Assembly (NCBI GenBank): GCA_963801185.1
Contig: CAWDDW010000003.1
Coordinates: 372,001 to 436,000, forward strand
DNA from: Palsa-601 sp963801185
GTDB lineage: Bacteria; Actinomycetota; Acidimicrobiia; Acidimicrobiales; Bog-793
Reading direction: 5' to 3'
Length of the DNA stretch: 64,000 nt
Within the stretch, counting starts at the first letter, position 1. Each line of letters begins with the position of its first letter. This document shows, in pieces, positions 20,078 through 29,247 of this stretch. A program made the position numbers and the translations under genes. The notes under the pieces were generated by a model. That model made no database searches and was not told the DNA's origin. It was given only the letters and a program-made list of their open reading frames with translations.

Positions 20078-20417
20078 GGCTCGGTCCTTTCTCGGTGAGG
20101 TCGCCGTCGACGACAGACGCCCTCTCGGCATACGCAGAGAAGCTGTCGAGCACCCCCGTCCAGAACTCGTCCAACCACGACCGCAGTGACTCGAGGCCGG
20201 TGGGATCGAGACGGTAGATGTTGCGTGTGCCGACGCTCTCGAATGTCACGAGCTGACAGTCGCGCAGCACCCGGAGGTGCTGTGAGATCGCAGGCCTGCT
20301 GACGGGCAGCCGAGTCGCCAGCTCGCCTGCCGTCGTCGGGCTGGTCCGCAGGCACTCGACGATCTGGCGCCTCGTCCGATCGCCCAGTGCGTCGAGCACA
20401 GATCCGTAAGTCTGCAC
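20070..20417 (-). CDS. ArsR/SmtB-family winged-helix regulator
   Basis: About 115 residues from GTG 20417 (longer in-frame upstream sequence looks non-coding). The start Y-G-S-V-L-D-A-L-G-D-R-T-R-R-Q-I-V-E-C-L is typical, followed by the helix-turn-helix T-A-G-E-L-A-T-R-L-P-V-S-R-P-A-I-S-Q-H-L-R-V-L and a wing (R-N-I-Y-R-L-D-P). Metal-binding cysteines of the ELCVCDL type are absent, so it is not a metal sensor of the classical kind. A GTAA-G-TTAC palindrome lies 6-14 bases before its start and may be its own operator. Confidence 0.84.
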   Translation of the reverse strand: MQTYGSVLDALGDRTRRQIVECLRTSPTTAGELATRLPVSRPAISQHLRVLRDCQLVTFESVGTRNIYRLDPTGLESLRSWLDEFWTGVLDSFSAYAERASVVDGDLTEKGPSHA

Positions 20418-20422
20418 GAACG

Positions 20423-20431
20423 GTAAGTTAC
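20423..20431. promoter_or_regulatory. Candidate operator palindrome GTAAGTTAC
   Basis: A 4-1-4 inverted repeat (GTAA-G-TTAC) lies 6-14 bases upstream of the ArsR-type gene start, in the 156-bp divergent region shared with the first WS/DGAT gene. Position suggests autorepression; nothing else supports it. Confidence 0.25.
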
Positions 20432-20573
20432 TGCGAACCAACAAGGGAGTCAAGCGAGGAGCAAGACAGGCGCTCGACACGTGCCGGATCGACGTAGGGC
20501 CCTGTCCTCTTAGGGACTTCCGGCACTAGGCCTCTCTCCTGGTCGGGCGCACAATCGGGTCAGGAGAGTGGTA

Positions 20574-21950
20574 ATGACGAAGACCCGTGAACGAGTGATC
20601 GACACGATGAGTGGGTCGGACGCCCTCCTGTGGACGATGGGCAGGGATCCGATCCTTCGTCCCACCATCGTTGCCGTCATGGCGCTCGACCGCGCACCCC
20701 GCTGGGCGGACGTCCGAGGACGCATCGCGAAGCTCACGGACCTCGTCCCGAGGCTGCGGTCACGGGTCATCGCGCGACCGGTAGGGCGCGGCAGGCCGCA
20801 GTTCGTGGCGGATCGCAGTTTCGATCTCGATCTCCATCTTCGCCGTATGGAGCTGCCAGTCGGCGGGACGTTCCGGGACGTGCTCGACATCGCCGAGGTG
20901 ATGGCGACGACCGGATTCGACCCGGAGTTGCCGCTGTGGGAGTCGGTAGTCGTAGAAGGCGTGGATGGCGCGCGCGCCGCCTTCCTCATCAAGATGCACC
21001 ACGCCCTCGTAGACGGAGTCGGCGGCATCGCGGTGCTGCTCCACCTCCTCGACACTGTCCGCCGCCCGTCGCGCAAGCCCGTGGCGCCCTACCACGCCAC
21101 GCCCGCGCCGCCACCTCTTTCGTTGCTCGAGCGCCTGCCCGATCCGCGGCATGTCATCGACATGGCGGTCCGCACCGCCACACATCCAGTCGACGAGATG
21201 GAGCACGTCGTTGCTACCGCTGAGTCAGTGGCACGGCTCCTCGCCCCGGCCGGGGCGCCTCTCTCCCCACTCATGACCGGGCGCAGCTTCAGGCGAGCGA
21301 TCGAAGTAGTCGACTTGCCGCCCGGAGCACTGCGTCAGGTGGCGACCGCGACCAGCGGCACGCTGAACGACGTGTTCGTCGCAGCGATCATGGGCGGGCT
21401 CCGGCGTTACCACGAGCTCCACGGCGCCGACATCGACTCGCTCCGGGCGCTGATGCCGGTGAACGTGAGGGTGCCCGGCCAGGCTGACGCCGGGAATCAC
21501 TTCGTGCCGGCACGCTTCGTCGTCCCTGTGTCTGACGACCCAGCGGAGTGCGTACGCGAGGTGCAGAAGATCACGAACATCTGGAAGCACGCCCCGGGCC
21601 TGGCGCTGAGCGATGTGTTGGCGGACGGGCTCAGCCTGCTGCCTGCACCTGCTGTCTCTGCGCTGTGGGGCTCGATGCTGAAGGGCGACGACTTCTGCAT
21701 CACGAACGTCCCCGGCCCGCCTTTCGAGACCTTCCTCGGCGGCGCCCGGATCGAGAGGATGTACGCCTTCGCCCCGCCCTCGGGCGCGGCTCTCAACGTC
21801 TCGCTCGTCACCCCGGCAGGGCGCTCGTGCGTGGGCATAATCGTCGACAAAGCGGCGGTCCCCGACAGCCCGAAGCTCGCCGGCTGCCTGGCCGAAGGCT
21901 TCGAGGAGCTCTTCCGTCTCGCGCAATCCCCAAGGGAGCTCCAACCGTGA
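20574..21950 (+). CDS. Wax ester synthase/diacylglycerol acyltransferase (WS/DGAT), copy 1
   Basis: WS/DGAT enzymes esterify acyl-CoA to fatty alcohols or diacylglycerol, forming wax esters or triacylglycerol at the membrane. ATG 20574 is preceded by AGGAGAG, deciding against GTG 20568. 458 residues, typical length. It contains the catalytic M-H-H-A-L-V-D-G near residue 140 (HHxxxDG), the P-L-W-E motif just before, N-V-R-V-P in the middle and the C-terminal N-V-P-G-P. First gene of a tight three-gene operon: its TGA overlaps the GTG of the second acyltransferase. Confidence 0.87.
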   Translation: MTKTRERVIDTMSGSDALLWTMGRDPILRPTIVAVMALDRAPRWADVRGRIAKLTDLVPRLRSRVIARPVGRGRPQFVADRSFDLDLHLRRMELPVGGTFRDVLDIAEVMATTGFDPELPLWESVVVEGVDGARAAFLIKMHHALVDGVGGIAVLLHLLDTVRRPSRKPVAPYHATPAPPPLSLLERLPDPRHVIDMAVRTATHPVDEMEHVVATAESVARLLAPAGAPLSPLMTGRSFRRAIEVVDLPPGALRQVATATSGTLNDVFVAAIMGGLRRYHELHGADIDSLRALMPVNVRVPGQADAGNHFVPARFVVPVSDDPAECVREVQKITNIWKHAPGLALSDVLADGLSLLPAPAVSALWGSMLKGDDFCITNVPGPPFETFLGGARIERMYAFAPPSGAALNVSLVTPAGRSCVGIIVDKAAVPDSPKLAGCLAEGFEELFRLAQSPRELQP

Positions 21951-23405
21951 GCCCCGCGGCCGAGACCCTCTCGCCACTCGACTCTTTCTTCTTGTACCTC
22001 GAGTCGGCGCGCACCCCCATGCACGGCGGCTCGGTCGGCATCTTCGAGGGCGGTCCACTTCTCGACCGGCGCGGGAGGCTCCGCATGAGGGCCATACGCG
22101 CCGAGGTCGACCGCAGGCTCTACATGGTGCCGAAGCTGCGGCAGCGGGCACAGTTCTCGCTCCTCGGCGAGGCCGCTCCCTTATGGGTCGACGACCCTGA
22201 CTTCGACGTCGCCAGGCACGTGTGCCACGCCACCCTCGCCACCCCCGGAACCGAGGCCCAGCTGTTCGAGCTGACTGCCCGGCTCATGGCGGAGCCCCTC
22301 GATCGTGCTCGGCCGCTGTGGGAGATATGGATCGTCGACGGGCTCGAGAGCGGGAACGTGGCTTTGATCCCAAAGCTCCACCACTCCGTCGCTGACGGCC
22401 TCTCCGGCGTGGAGCTGGCGACCGTGCTGCTCGATCTCGAGCGCCATCCGAAGTACCCTCACGGCCCGGCACGGCCCTTTGACCCGACGCCTCCCCCGAG
22501 CCGGGCGACCATCGCCGCCCGTGACCTCGCGCACCGCAGCGAAGTCCCCTTCCACCTGGCAGCCAACGGGCTACGGGCGTGTCGCCACCCGGTGCGCGCA
22601 AGCCGCGAGGTCGCGCGGTACGCCGATGCGGTCCGCAACGTCGTCACGCGAGAGTCAATCGCTCCGCCCTGCTCCCTCAACGTCCAGATCGGCGAAGGCC
22701 GGCGTTACGTGGTCGTGCGCCAGTCGATGGACGAGCTGCGCCAGGTGGAACGGCACTTCGGCGGCACCTTGAACGACGTCCTCCTCTCCGCGGTCGCCGG
22801 CGGTGTGCACCGCCTGCTGGCTTCGCGGGGCGAACGCGTCGAAGGTCGCACCGTACAGGTGATGGTGCCTGTCGGTCTGGAACACCACGGCAACGGCCAG
22901 CTCGGCAACGAGGTCTCGGCCATGGTCGTCCGCCTGCCGATCGGGACGTCCCATCCGGTCGATCGCTTGCAAGCGGTCTCCCGGGCAGAGTCACGCTGCA
23001 AGCGGCATCACACCGCACTCGTGGGTGACATCCTCATGCCTCTGCTCGAGCCTTGGCCTCAGCCTGCGCTCGCAGCAGCCACGCAACTCGTCCATCACCA
23101 GCCCTTCTTCAACCTCGTCGTGACGAACGTGCCCGGCCCCGGCGTCCCGCTCTACGCGATGGGTGCGCGCCTTTCTCGAGGCGTTCCCGATCGTGCCGAT
23201 CGCCGGCAACCTGAGCGTCGGGGTGGCCGCCCTGTCCTATGGCGGTCAGCTGGTCGTCGGCCTCCTCGCCGACCCGGAGACCTGTCCGGATCTCGATGCG
23301 TTCGCGCAAGGCATCGAGCGCGAATTCGCCGAGCTCGTCGCGGCTTCGGGCGGGCACCACGCCCGAAGTCCCCATTCCGGTTTTGAAAGAGGTGGTCTGT
23401 CATGA
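21947..23405 (+). CDS. WS/DGAT acyltransferase, copy 2 (frame break at 23172-23174)
   Basis: Starts at GTG 21947 (GTGA overlap with copy 1). Shows L-S-P-L-D-S-F-F-L near the N-terminus, P-L-W-E-I-W, catalytic H-H-S-V-A-D-G near residue 145, N-V-P-G-P-G-V-P-L-Y and the C-terminal G-N-L-S-V-G-V-A-A-L-S-Y-G. The last ~80 residues are in another frame; one surplus T in the TTT at 23172-23174 accounts for it, giving G-A-R-L-L-E-A-F-P-I-V-P. Corrected length ~485 residues. Its TGA overlaps the ATG of the acyl-CoA synthetase. Sequence differs clearly from copy 1, so the two may divide wax-ester and triacylglycerol formation. Confidence 0.84.
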
Positions 23406-25000
23406 AGGAGCTCGTATTCCCAAGGTTCTTGCTGCCCCGGGCCGAGAGGCTCGCTGACAAGGTCGCGTTCGTCGACGTGACCCGCGACGGCGTTCGCTAC
23501 GAAGGCACCTTCGCCACTCACGTCGACCGCTTGCTGCGCCTCACCAACGCCATGGGCACGGAGCTCGGCATCGAGAAGGGCGACCGGTTCGCGGTGCTCG
23601 CCATGAACGGGCACGAGTTCCTCGAGCTGTACCACGCCGCCATGTTCGGGGCGGGGATCATCAACCCGCTCAACATCCGATTCACGCCTGCCGAGCTGGC
23701 TTACGTAATCAACCAGTCCCAGTCGCGGGTGATCTTCAGCGACCCCGTGTTCGCGTCGCTGATCGACCGGGCCCGTGACGAGGAAGGCGCGAAGTTCGAG
23801 AAGCTCGTGATCATCGCGGGGCAACCCGACGACGGCATAACCGGTCGCGACCCCGACACCCTTTCCTATGAGGACGTGGTGTCGGCAGGCGAGCCGGTCA
23901 TGCCGACCGAGCCAGAAGAGACCGACCCTGCCATCCTCATGTACACGGGCGGCACCACCGGCTTCCCGAAGGGCGCCCTGCTCGAGCAGCGGGCCGAGGT
24001 GCTCAACGTGTACCACGTGCTCTTCGAGATCGGGCTGCGCGAGGAGCGGCGGTTCCTCTTCCAGTCGCCGATGTTCCACGCAGCGGTCGTCGCCGGAGTG
24101 CTCGGGATACCCGCCAGCGGGGCGACCTCGGTCACCATCCCGCTGTTCGACCCGACGCTCGTGATGCGGGTCATGGAGGAACAGAAGATCGATACGACGA
24201 TGGTGGTACCCGTCATGCTGTCGATGCTCGAGCGGACCGAGGGCTTTTCCCCCGAGCGCTTCGCCTCCTTGCGCCAGCTCGTGTACGGCGCGGCTCCGAT
24301 TTCGCCGGAGATGTTGGCACGGTGGTTGAAGATGCTGCCGCACACCGAGTTCATCCAGGGATACGGGATGACAGAGGCGGCGTCCGTCCTCACGTTCCTC
24401 GGCGGTGAGGAGCACCGGCGTGAAGGGGCCAACCTGTCGTCTGCTGGCAAAGCGGTGATCGGCGTCGAGCTGAGGATCACGGACTCCATGGGCAACGCCC
24501 TGCCGACCGGGCAAGGCGGCGAGGTGTGTGCTCGCGGTGGGAACCTCATGCGCGAGTACTGGGAGAATCCCGACGAGACCGGCGCGGCCATTCGGGACGG
24601 TTGGTACCGAACCGGAGACATGGGCTACCTCGACGAGCGAGGCCTGCTCCACCTCACCGACCGCATGAAGGACATGATCGTGACAGGCGGCGAGAACGTC
24701 TACTCGACCGAGGTGGAGAACGCCCTCGCCACTCACCCTGACGTACAAGAGGTGGCGGTCATCGGGATCCCGAGCGAGACCTGGGGCGAGGCAGTGCACG
24801 CCATCGTCGTCCTGAAGGAGGAAGGCAAGGCGACTGCCGAGGACTTGATCGAGCACGCCAGGAAGTTCCTCGCCGGCTTCAAGGTCCCGAAGTCGGTCGA
24901 GTTCCACGACGGGCCGTTGCCTCTCTCGGGCGCCTTCAAGCCGCTGAAGCGGGAGCTGCGCAAGCACTACTGGGAGAACCGCGACCGCCAGGTGAGCTGA
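23402..25000 (+). CDS. Long-chain acyl-CoA synthetase, AMP-forming (FadD-like)
   Basis: 532 residues from ATG 23402. ANL-superfamily motifs in order: P-loop-like Y-T-G-G-T-T-G-F-P-K-G (~181), G-Y-G-M-T-E-A (~320), G-W-Y-R-T-G-D-M-G (~400), D-R-M-K-D-M-I-V-T-G-G-E-N-V-Y (~420) and the C-terminal catalytic lysine region G-A-F-K-P-L-K-R-E-L-R. It activates a fatty acid with ATP and CoA. Overlap with the WS/DGAT gene (ATGA) shows co-translation, so it most likely feeds acyl-CoA to the two acyltransferases. Confidence 0.9.
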   Translation: MKELVFPRFLLPRAERLADKVAFVDVTRDGVRYEGTFATHVDRLLRLTNAMGTELGIEKGDRFAVLAMNGHEFLELYHAAMFGAGIINPLNIRFTPAELAYVINQSQSRVIFSDPVFASLIDRARDEEGAKFEKLVIIAGQPDDGITGRDPDTLSYEDVVSAGEPVMPTEPEETDPAILMYTGGTTGFPKGALLEQRAEVLNVYHVLFEIGLREERRFLFQSPMFHAAVVAGVLGIPASGATSVTIPLFDPTLVMRVMEEQKIDTTMVVPVMLSMLERTEGFSPERFASLRQLVYGAAPISPEMLARWLKMLPHTEFIQGYGMTEAASVLTFLGGEEHRREGANLSSAGKAVIGVELRITDSMGNALPTGQGGEVCARGGNLMREYWENPDETGAAIRDGWYRTGDMGYLDERGLLHLTDRMKDMIVTGGENVYSTEVENALATHPDVQEVAVIGIPSETWGEAVHAIVVLKEEGKATAEDLIEHARKFLAGFKVPKSVEFHDGPLPLSGAFKPLKRELRKHYWENRDRQVS

Positions 25001-25187
25001 ACCGAGCAGGTCACGGTGCCCGTCAGAGCCCGGGGCTCGCATCGACAAGTCATCTAGCAGGACTTATATTTCGGACGGGTGCCCGCTCTGGTGCCCGGTC
25101 GGCGCGGACAGGCGACCTACCAGGACACTTGCATCCAAGATGAGCCCATGTCCGCTTGCGGGATCATCGCCCCGTGACCTCGGTCGA

Positions 25188-25197
25188 GAAATATTTC
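25188..25197. promoter_or_regulatory. AT-rich palindrome GAAATATTTC upstream of the ABC importer operon
   Basis: A perfect 10-base palindrome stands out in the ~297-bp gap between the acyl-CoA synthetase stop and the binding-protein start. A related ATATTTCGG occurs about 120 bases upstream (near 25065). It could be an operator or part of the promoter of the importer operon; no clear -35/-10 pair was identified. Confidence 0.28.
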
Positions 25198-25297
25198 GGT
25201 CGCGTGACAGCAAGGGGGCGCTGGAGCGGATATGTTTGCTTCGGTGCGGTCTCAGAGTTGGGCCGCGAGAAGTACTGAACGCAAGGGGAGGATGAGT

Positions 25298-27211
25298 ATG
25301 AGGTCGCTTTCCGGCAAGAGATTCCGCAGTCTGGCGGTGCTCGCTGTGGGGGGCCTGCTCATGGCCGCCTGTGGCAGCAGCTCCAGCAGCGGCAGCACGA
25401 CGACGTCGTCGCCGACGCCGACAACCAGTGCCGCGAGCAGCGGATACGGCACGTTGCCTGCCCAGATCCCCATGAGCAAGATCCAGAAGGGCGGCATCGT
25501 CAGCATCGCCGAGGCACCAGGTGCCGGGCCGGACTACATCTTCCCGATCACTCCAGGCGCCAACTCGTCGGTGTACACCGCCTACCAGTTCCAGAACTAC
25601 ATGTGGCGCCCGCTCTGGTGGGGGCCGCTCGGCGACTCGCCTCAGATCGACTACACCCAGAGCATCGCCGGCAAGCCTGCGTTCTCCGACAACAACAAGA
25701 CCGTAACAATCACGATGAGCAAGAACTGGAAGTGGTCGGACGGCAAGCCCGTGACTTCACAGGACGTCGCATTCGACATCGCCCTCATCAAGGCCGCCGT
25801 CAAGATCAGTCCGGCCAACTACGGCAACTACACGCCAGGTCTGTTCCCGGACTTCATCACGTCCGTCACGACTCCGAACTCGTACACGGTCGTGCTCAAG
25901 ATCAACAAGACCTACAACCAGAACTTCTTGTTCCTCAACCAGCTCGCACTCATCTACCCGCTGCCGGCGCACGCCTGGTCCAAGACGAGCGCGACTGGCC
26001 CGATCATCTCGTTCAACTCGCTGACGAACGCCGAGGCGATCTACAAGTACCTGGCTGCCCAGTCCGCAACGCTCGGTACCTACGCCACGAACCCGCTCTG
26101 GCAAGTCGTGGACGGCCCGTTCCACTTGACCTCGTTCGACTCGTCGAACGACGGGAACACGATGGCGGCCAACCCCACGTACGCCCTCGGGAAGCCGCAC
26201 ATCGCCGGTATCAAGGAAGTTGCCGAGACCTCTACGGAGACCGAGTTCAACCAGCTCCTCACCGGAGCCCTCACGGTGGGCTTCGTCGACTTCAGTGACC
26301 TGCCCCAGGTCGCGACGCTGAAGTCGAAGGGCTACAACGTCTGGGGTGCGCCGGACTTCGGCTTCTCCTACATCGGGTACAACTTCAAGGATCCGACGGG
26401 CGACTTCAACAACATCATCAAGCAGCTCTACATCCGCCAGGCGATCGCCCACCTGCAGGACGAGCCAGCGCTAATCCAGTCGAAGGGCATCTTCGACGGT
26501 GCAGCGGGCCAGGCGTACGGCCCTGTGCCAGCGATCCCGAAGAGCCCGTTCGCTCCTGCTAACGCGTTGACCAACCCATACCCGTTCAGCATCTCGGCCG
26601 CATCCACGCTGCTCAGCTCGCACGGGTGGAAAGTCGTCCCCAACGGGACCACGACGTGTCAGAAGGCAGGGACAGGCGCTAGCGACTGCGGAGCGGGCAT
26701 CCCGAAGGGCACGGCGCTCAGCTGGAACCTGATCTACTCGAACTCGCCTGCCGTCATCGGCTCGCAGGACGAGGTCCTGGCCTCGAACGCCAAGCAGGTC
26801 GGCATCAACATCAGCCTGTCGGCCAAGACGTTCAACTACATCATCTCCAACCTCTCGGACGTCGGGAACCCCTCGAACGAGAAGTTGTGGGCGATGCAGG
26901 ACTTCGGTGGCTTCACGAACAGCTACTACCCGACAACCAACGAGCTGTTCAACACCACCGGTTCCTACAACCAGGGCGGTTACAGCGACCCGACCGCCGA
27001 CAAGGACATCACGAACTCTGTCAGCTCGCTCAACAACTCTGCGGTGAAGACAGAGATCGGTTACATCACCGCCCAGATGCCGGGCCTCTTCCAGCCGAAC
27101 GCAGACCTCGTGTTCGCGTTCAAGTCGGACCTGTCCGGGCCTCCGAACAGCTTCTCCGACGCCTCGCAGTACCAGTACAGCCCTGAGTACTGGTACTTCG
27201 TCAAGTCATAG
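25298..27211 (+). CDS. Oligopeptide/nickel-type ABC substrate-binding lipoprotein (SBP family 5)
   Basis: ATG 25298 is chosen over 25292 because AAGGGGAGG ends about six bases before it. 637 residues. Lipoprotein signal with lipobox L-M-A-A-C (Cys ~25), then a Ser/Thr-rich linker. The family 5 signature appears as W-K-W-S-D-G-K-P-V-T-S-Q-D-V-A-F-D (~150). Binds peptide or another solute outside the membrane and delivers it to the two permeases. A strong hairpin just after its stop probably sets a higher level of this protein than of the permeases. Substrate cannot be inferred. Confidence 0.88.
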   Translation: MRSLSGKRFRSLAVLAVGGLLMAACGSSSSSGSTTTSSPTPTTSAASSGYGTLPAQIPMSKIQKGGIVSIAEAPGAGPDYIFPITPGANSSVYTAYQFQNYMWRPLWWGPLGDSPQIDYTQSIAGKPAFSDNNKTVTITMSKNWKWSDGKPVTSQDVAFDIALIKAAVKISPANYGNYTPGLFPDFITSVTTPNSYTVVLKINKTYNQNFLFLNQLALIYPLPAHAWSKTSATGPIISFNSLTNAEAIYKYLAAQSATLGTYATNPLWQVVDGPFHLTSFDSSNDGNTMAANPTYALGKPHIAGIKEVAETSTETEFNQLLTGALTVGFVDFSDLPQVATLKSKGYNVWGAPDFGFSYIGYNFKDPTGDFNNIIKQLYIRQAIAHLQDEPALIQSKGIFDGAAGQAYGPVPAIPKSPFAPANALTNPYPFSISAASTLLSSHGWKVVPNGTTTCQKAGTGASDCGAGIPKGTALSWNLIYSNSPAVIGSQDEVLASNAKQVGINISLSAKTFNYIISNLSDVGNPSNEKLWAMQDFGGFTNSYYPTTNELFNTTGSYNQGGYSDPTADKDITNSVSSLNNSAVKTEIGYITAQMPGLFQPNADLVFAFKSDLSGPPNSFSDASQYQYSPEYWYFVKS

Positions 27212-27227
27212 CAGGACAACTCAGTAC

Positions 27228-27277
27228 GGGAAGGATGCACCGCTTGACGCGACTCGCGTCGGGCGGGCATCCTTCCC
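27228..27277 (+). terminator. Intra-operon stem-loop between binding protein and permease genes
   Basis: An 11-base perfect stem (27228-27238 with 27267-27277) encloses a second 6-base stem (GACGCG/CGCGTC, 27246-27260). No T-run follows, so it is better read as an mRNA-stabilising or partial-termination element than a full terminator. Such hairpins after binding-protein genes commonly raise binding-protein dosage over the transporter. Confidence 0.6.
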
Positions 27278-27310
27278 AGTTGGGCTGCTAGGCAAGGAGG
27301 CCGGCAGAGC

Positions 27311-28258
27311 GTGACCACCTATCTCATCAGACGGTCGATCACCTCGGTTGTCGTGGTGCTGGGCATCGCGCTCCTCACGTTCATCATGCTGCACGCCATC
27401 GCCCCCTCACCGGGGAGGGCCGTGCTCGGCGACCGGGCCAGCACCGCCGCAGTCAATGCCTTCAATAGGGCGCACGGTTACGACAAGCCCGTGTGGTCGC
27501 AGTTCGTGTCCTACCTGTGGCAGCTGCTCCACGGCGATCTCGGCGTGTCCTACAAGCTGAACCAGTCGGTCAACTCGCTGATCGCCGAGAACGCCCCCCA
27601 CAGCATGTGGCTGAGCGGCTCCTCACTGGTGCTGAGCATCTTCATCGCAATCCCGCTCGGCATCTTCCAGGCGGTCAAGCGGAATTCGATCGGTGACCAG
27701 GCTGCCACCGCGGCCGCCTTCACCGCTTACTCGATGCCGCAGAACTTCCTCGGCATCATCCTCATCGGACTCCTGGCAATCCAGTTCCACGTCTTCCCGG
27801 TGCAGGCGAGCCAGTCCGAGGGCATCGTTCCGTTCATTCTCGACATCCATGCGATGTTCCTGCCGATCATGACGCTCACCGTCACGACCGTCGCCGGCTA
27901 CTCCCGCTACATGCGCTCGTCCGCCCTCGACGCCTTCGCGCAGGACTACATCCGCTTGGCTCGTGCGAAAGGCCTGCCCGAGCGCACCGTCCTCCGGAAG
28001 CACCTCTTCAGAAACGCCAGCCTGGCGATGATCACGCTCATCGGCCTCTCCATCCCCGCGCTGCTCGCCGGGAACCTGATCGTGGAGAACCTCTTCAACT
28101 CGCACGGTCTCGGCCTGTTGTTCATCAACGAACTGGCGAACGAAGACTTCCCGACTGTCATCGCCCTCGTGCTCCTCGGCGGCGTGCTCACCGTCGTCGG
28201 CAACTTCGTCGCCGACATCGCTCTCAGCGTGGCAGACCCACGCATCCGGATCGGCTGA
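27311..28258 (+). CDS. ABC importer permease, DppB/OppB type
   Basis: 315 residues from GTG 27311, with AAGGAGG about ten bases before. Six transmembrane helices: the first at residues 9-31 (V-V-V-V-L-G-I-A-L-L-T-F-I-M-L), then the periplasmic loop typical of DppB and five more. The cytoplasmic coupling motif appears as A-R-A-K-G-L-P-E-R-T-V-L (~215). Forms the translocation pore with the next gene product. Confidence 0.9.
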   Translation: MTTYLIRRSITSVVVVLGIALLTFIMLHAIAPSPGRAVLGDRASTAAVNAFNRAHGYDKPVWSQFVSYLWQLLHGDLGVSYKLNQSVNSLIAENAPHSMWLSGSSLVLSIFIAIPLGIFQAVKRNSIGDQAATAAAFTAYSMPQNFLGIILIGLLAIQFHVFPVQASQSEGIVPFILDIHAMFLPIMTLTVTTVAGYSRYMRSSALDAFAQDYIRLARAKGLPERTVLRKHLFRNASLAMITLIGLSIPALLAGNLIVENLFNSHGLGLLFINELANEDFPTVIALVLLGGVLTVVGNFVADIALSVADPRIRIG

Positions 28259-28271
28259 AAGGACCGGGGGC

Positions 28272-29219
28272 ATGACTCTCCAGGTCGGTAACGAGCTTCC
28301 GGGCTTGCATGCGGCTGAAATGATGGCCTCACAGGCAGGTCTGCCCGAGGGTGGTCAGGTACAGGGCCCACGAGCGGGCTGGCGGCTGGCAATCGAGTCG
28401 TTCGTCGAGAACAAGCTCGCCGTCGTCGGATCTGGGGTCGTCGTCTTCTTCATCGCCTTCTGCTTCCTCGGCCCGTTCTTGTACCACACCAACCAGATCT
28501 CGACGAACCCGCTCGATGCATTCTTGGCCCCGAGCGGCTCCCACCTCCTCGGCACCGACGGGAGCGGATTCGACGAGCTCGGTCGCATCATGAAGGGCGG
28601 CCAGGCGGCACTCGAGATCGGCTTCTTCTCGTCCGTGATGGCCACAGTCATCGGCACGCTCGTCGGAGCCGTTGCCGGACTTCTCGGCGGAGTCGTCGAC
28701 GCCGTCCTCATGCGGATCGTCGACGTGCTGCTCTCCATCCCGCTGCTGTTCGTCGTCCTGATCGTGAGCCAGAGCTACAACGGTGCCAGCGTTCTCAGCC
28801 TCTCGGTCATCATCGGAATCTTCTCGTGGCTCGTCTCCGCACGCCTCGTGCGCGGAGAGGTTCTGACGCTGCGGGTGCGCGACTTCGTGCTGGCCTCGCG
28901 CACCATGGGCGCGACAAGGAACCGGCTGATCTACAAACACCTCATCCCAAACGCCTTGGGTGTCGTAATCGTGAACACCACCTTCCAGATCGCCGACGCC
29001 ATCAACCTGCTCGCCCTGCTCGGCTTCTTGGGGTTCGGCCTCAACTATCCCCAGATCGACTGGGGCGACATGCTCTCGGGTGGCCTCAACTACCTAGGTG
29101 ACGGCTACTGGTGGCTGGTGTACCCGGTGGGCGCATGCCTCGTGCTGGTGATCATGGCCTTCAACTTCATCGGTGACGCCTTGAGAGACACCGTCGACGT
29201 GCGCCTGCGGCGCCGCTGA
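28272..29219 (+). CDS. ABC importer permease, DppC/OppC type
   Basis: 315 residues from ATG 28272, 13 bases after the DppB-type gene. N-terminal cytoplasmic tail of ~45 residues, first helix V-V-G-S-G-V-V-V-F-F-I-A-F-C-F-L, the DppC hallmark H-L-L-G-T-D-G-S-G-F-D, and the coupling loop A-S-R-T-M-G-A-T-R-N-R-L-I-Y. Partner of the DppB-type permease. Confidence 0.9.
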   Translation: MTLQVGNELPGLHAAEMMASQAGLPEGGQVQGPRAGWRLAIESFVENKLAVVGSGVVVFFIAFCFLGPFLYHTNQISTNPLDAFLAPSGSHLLGTDGSGFDELGRIMKGGQAALEIGFFSSVMATVIGTLVGAVAGLLGGVVDAVLMRIVDVLLSIPLLFVVLIVSQSYNGASVLSLSVIIGIFSWLVSARLVRGEVLTLRVRDFVLASRTMGATRNRLIYKHLIPNALGVVIVNTTFQIADAINLLALLGFLGFGLNYPQIDWGDMLSGGLNYLGDGYWWLVYPVGACLVLVIMAFNFIGDALRDTVDVRLRRR

Positions 29220-29247
29220 ACCCAGAAGGGACGTAGAAGCGAGAGCC

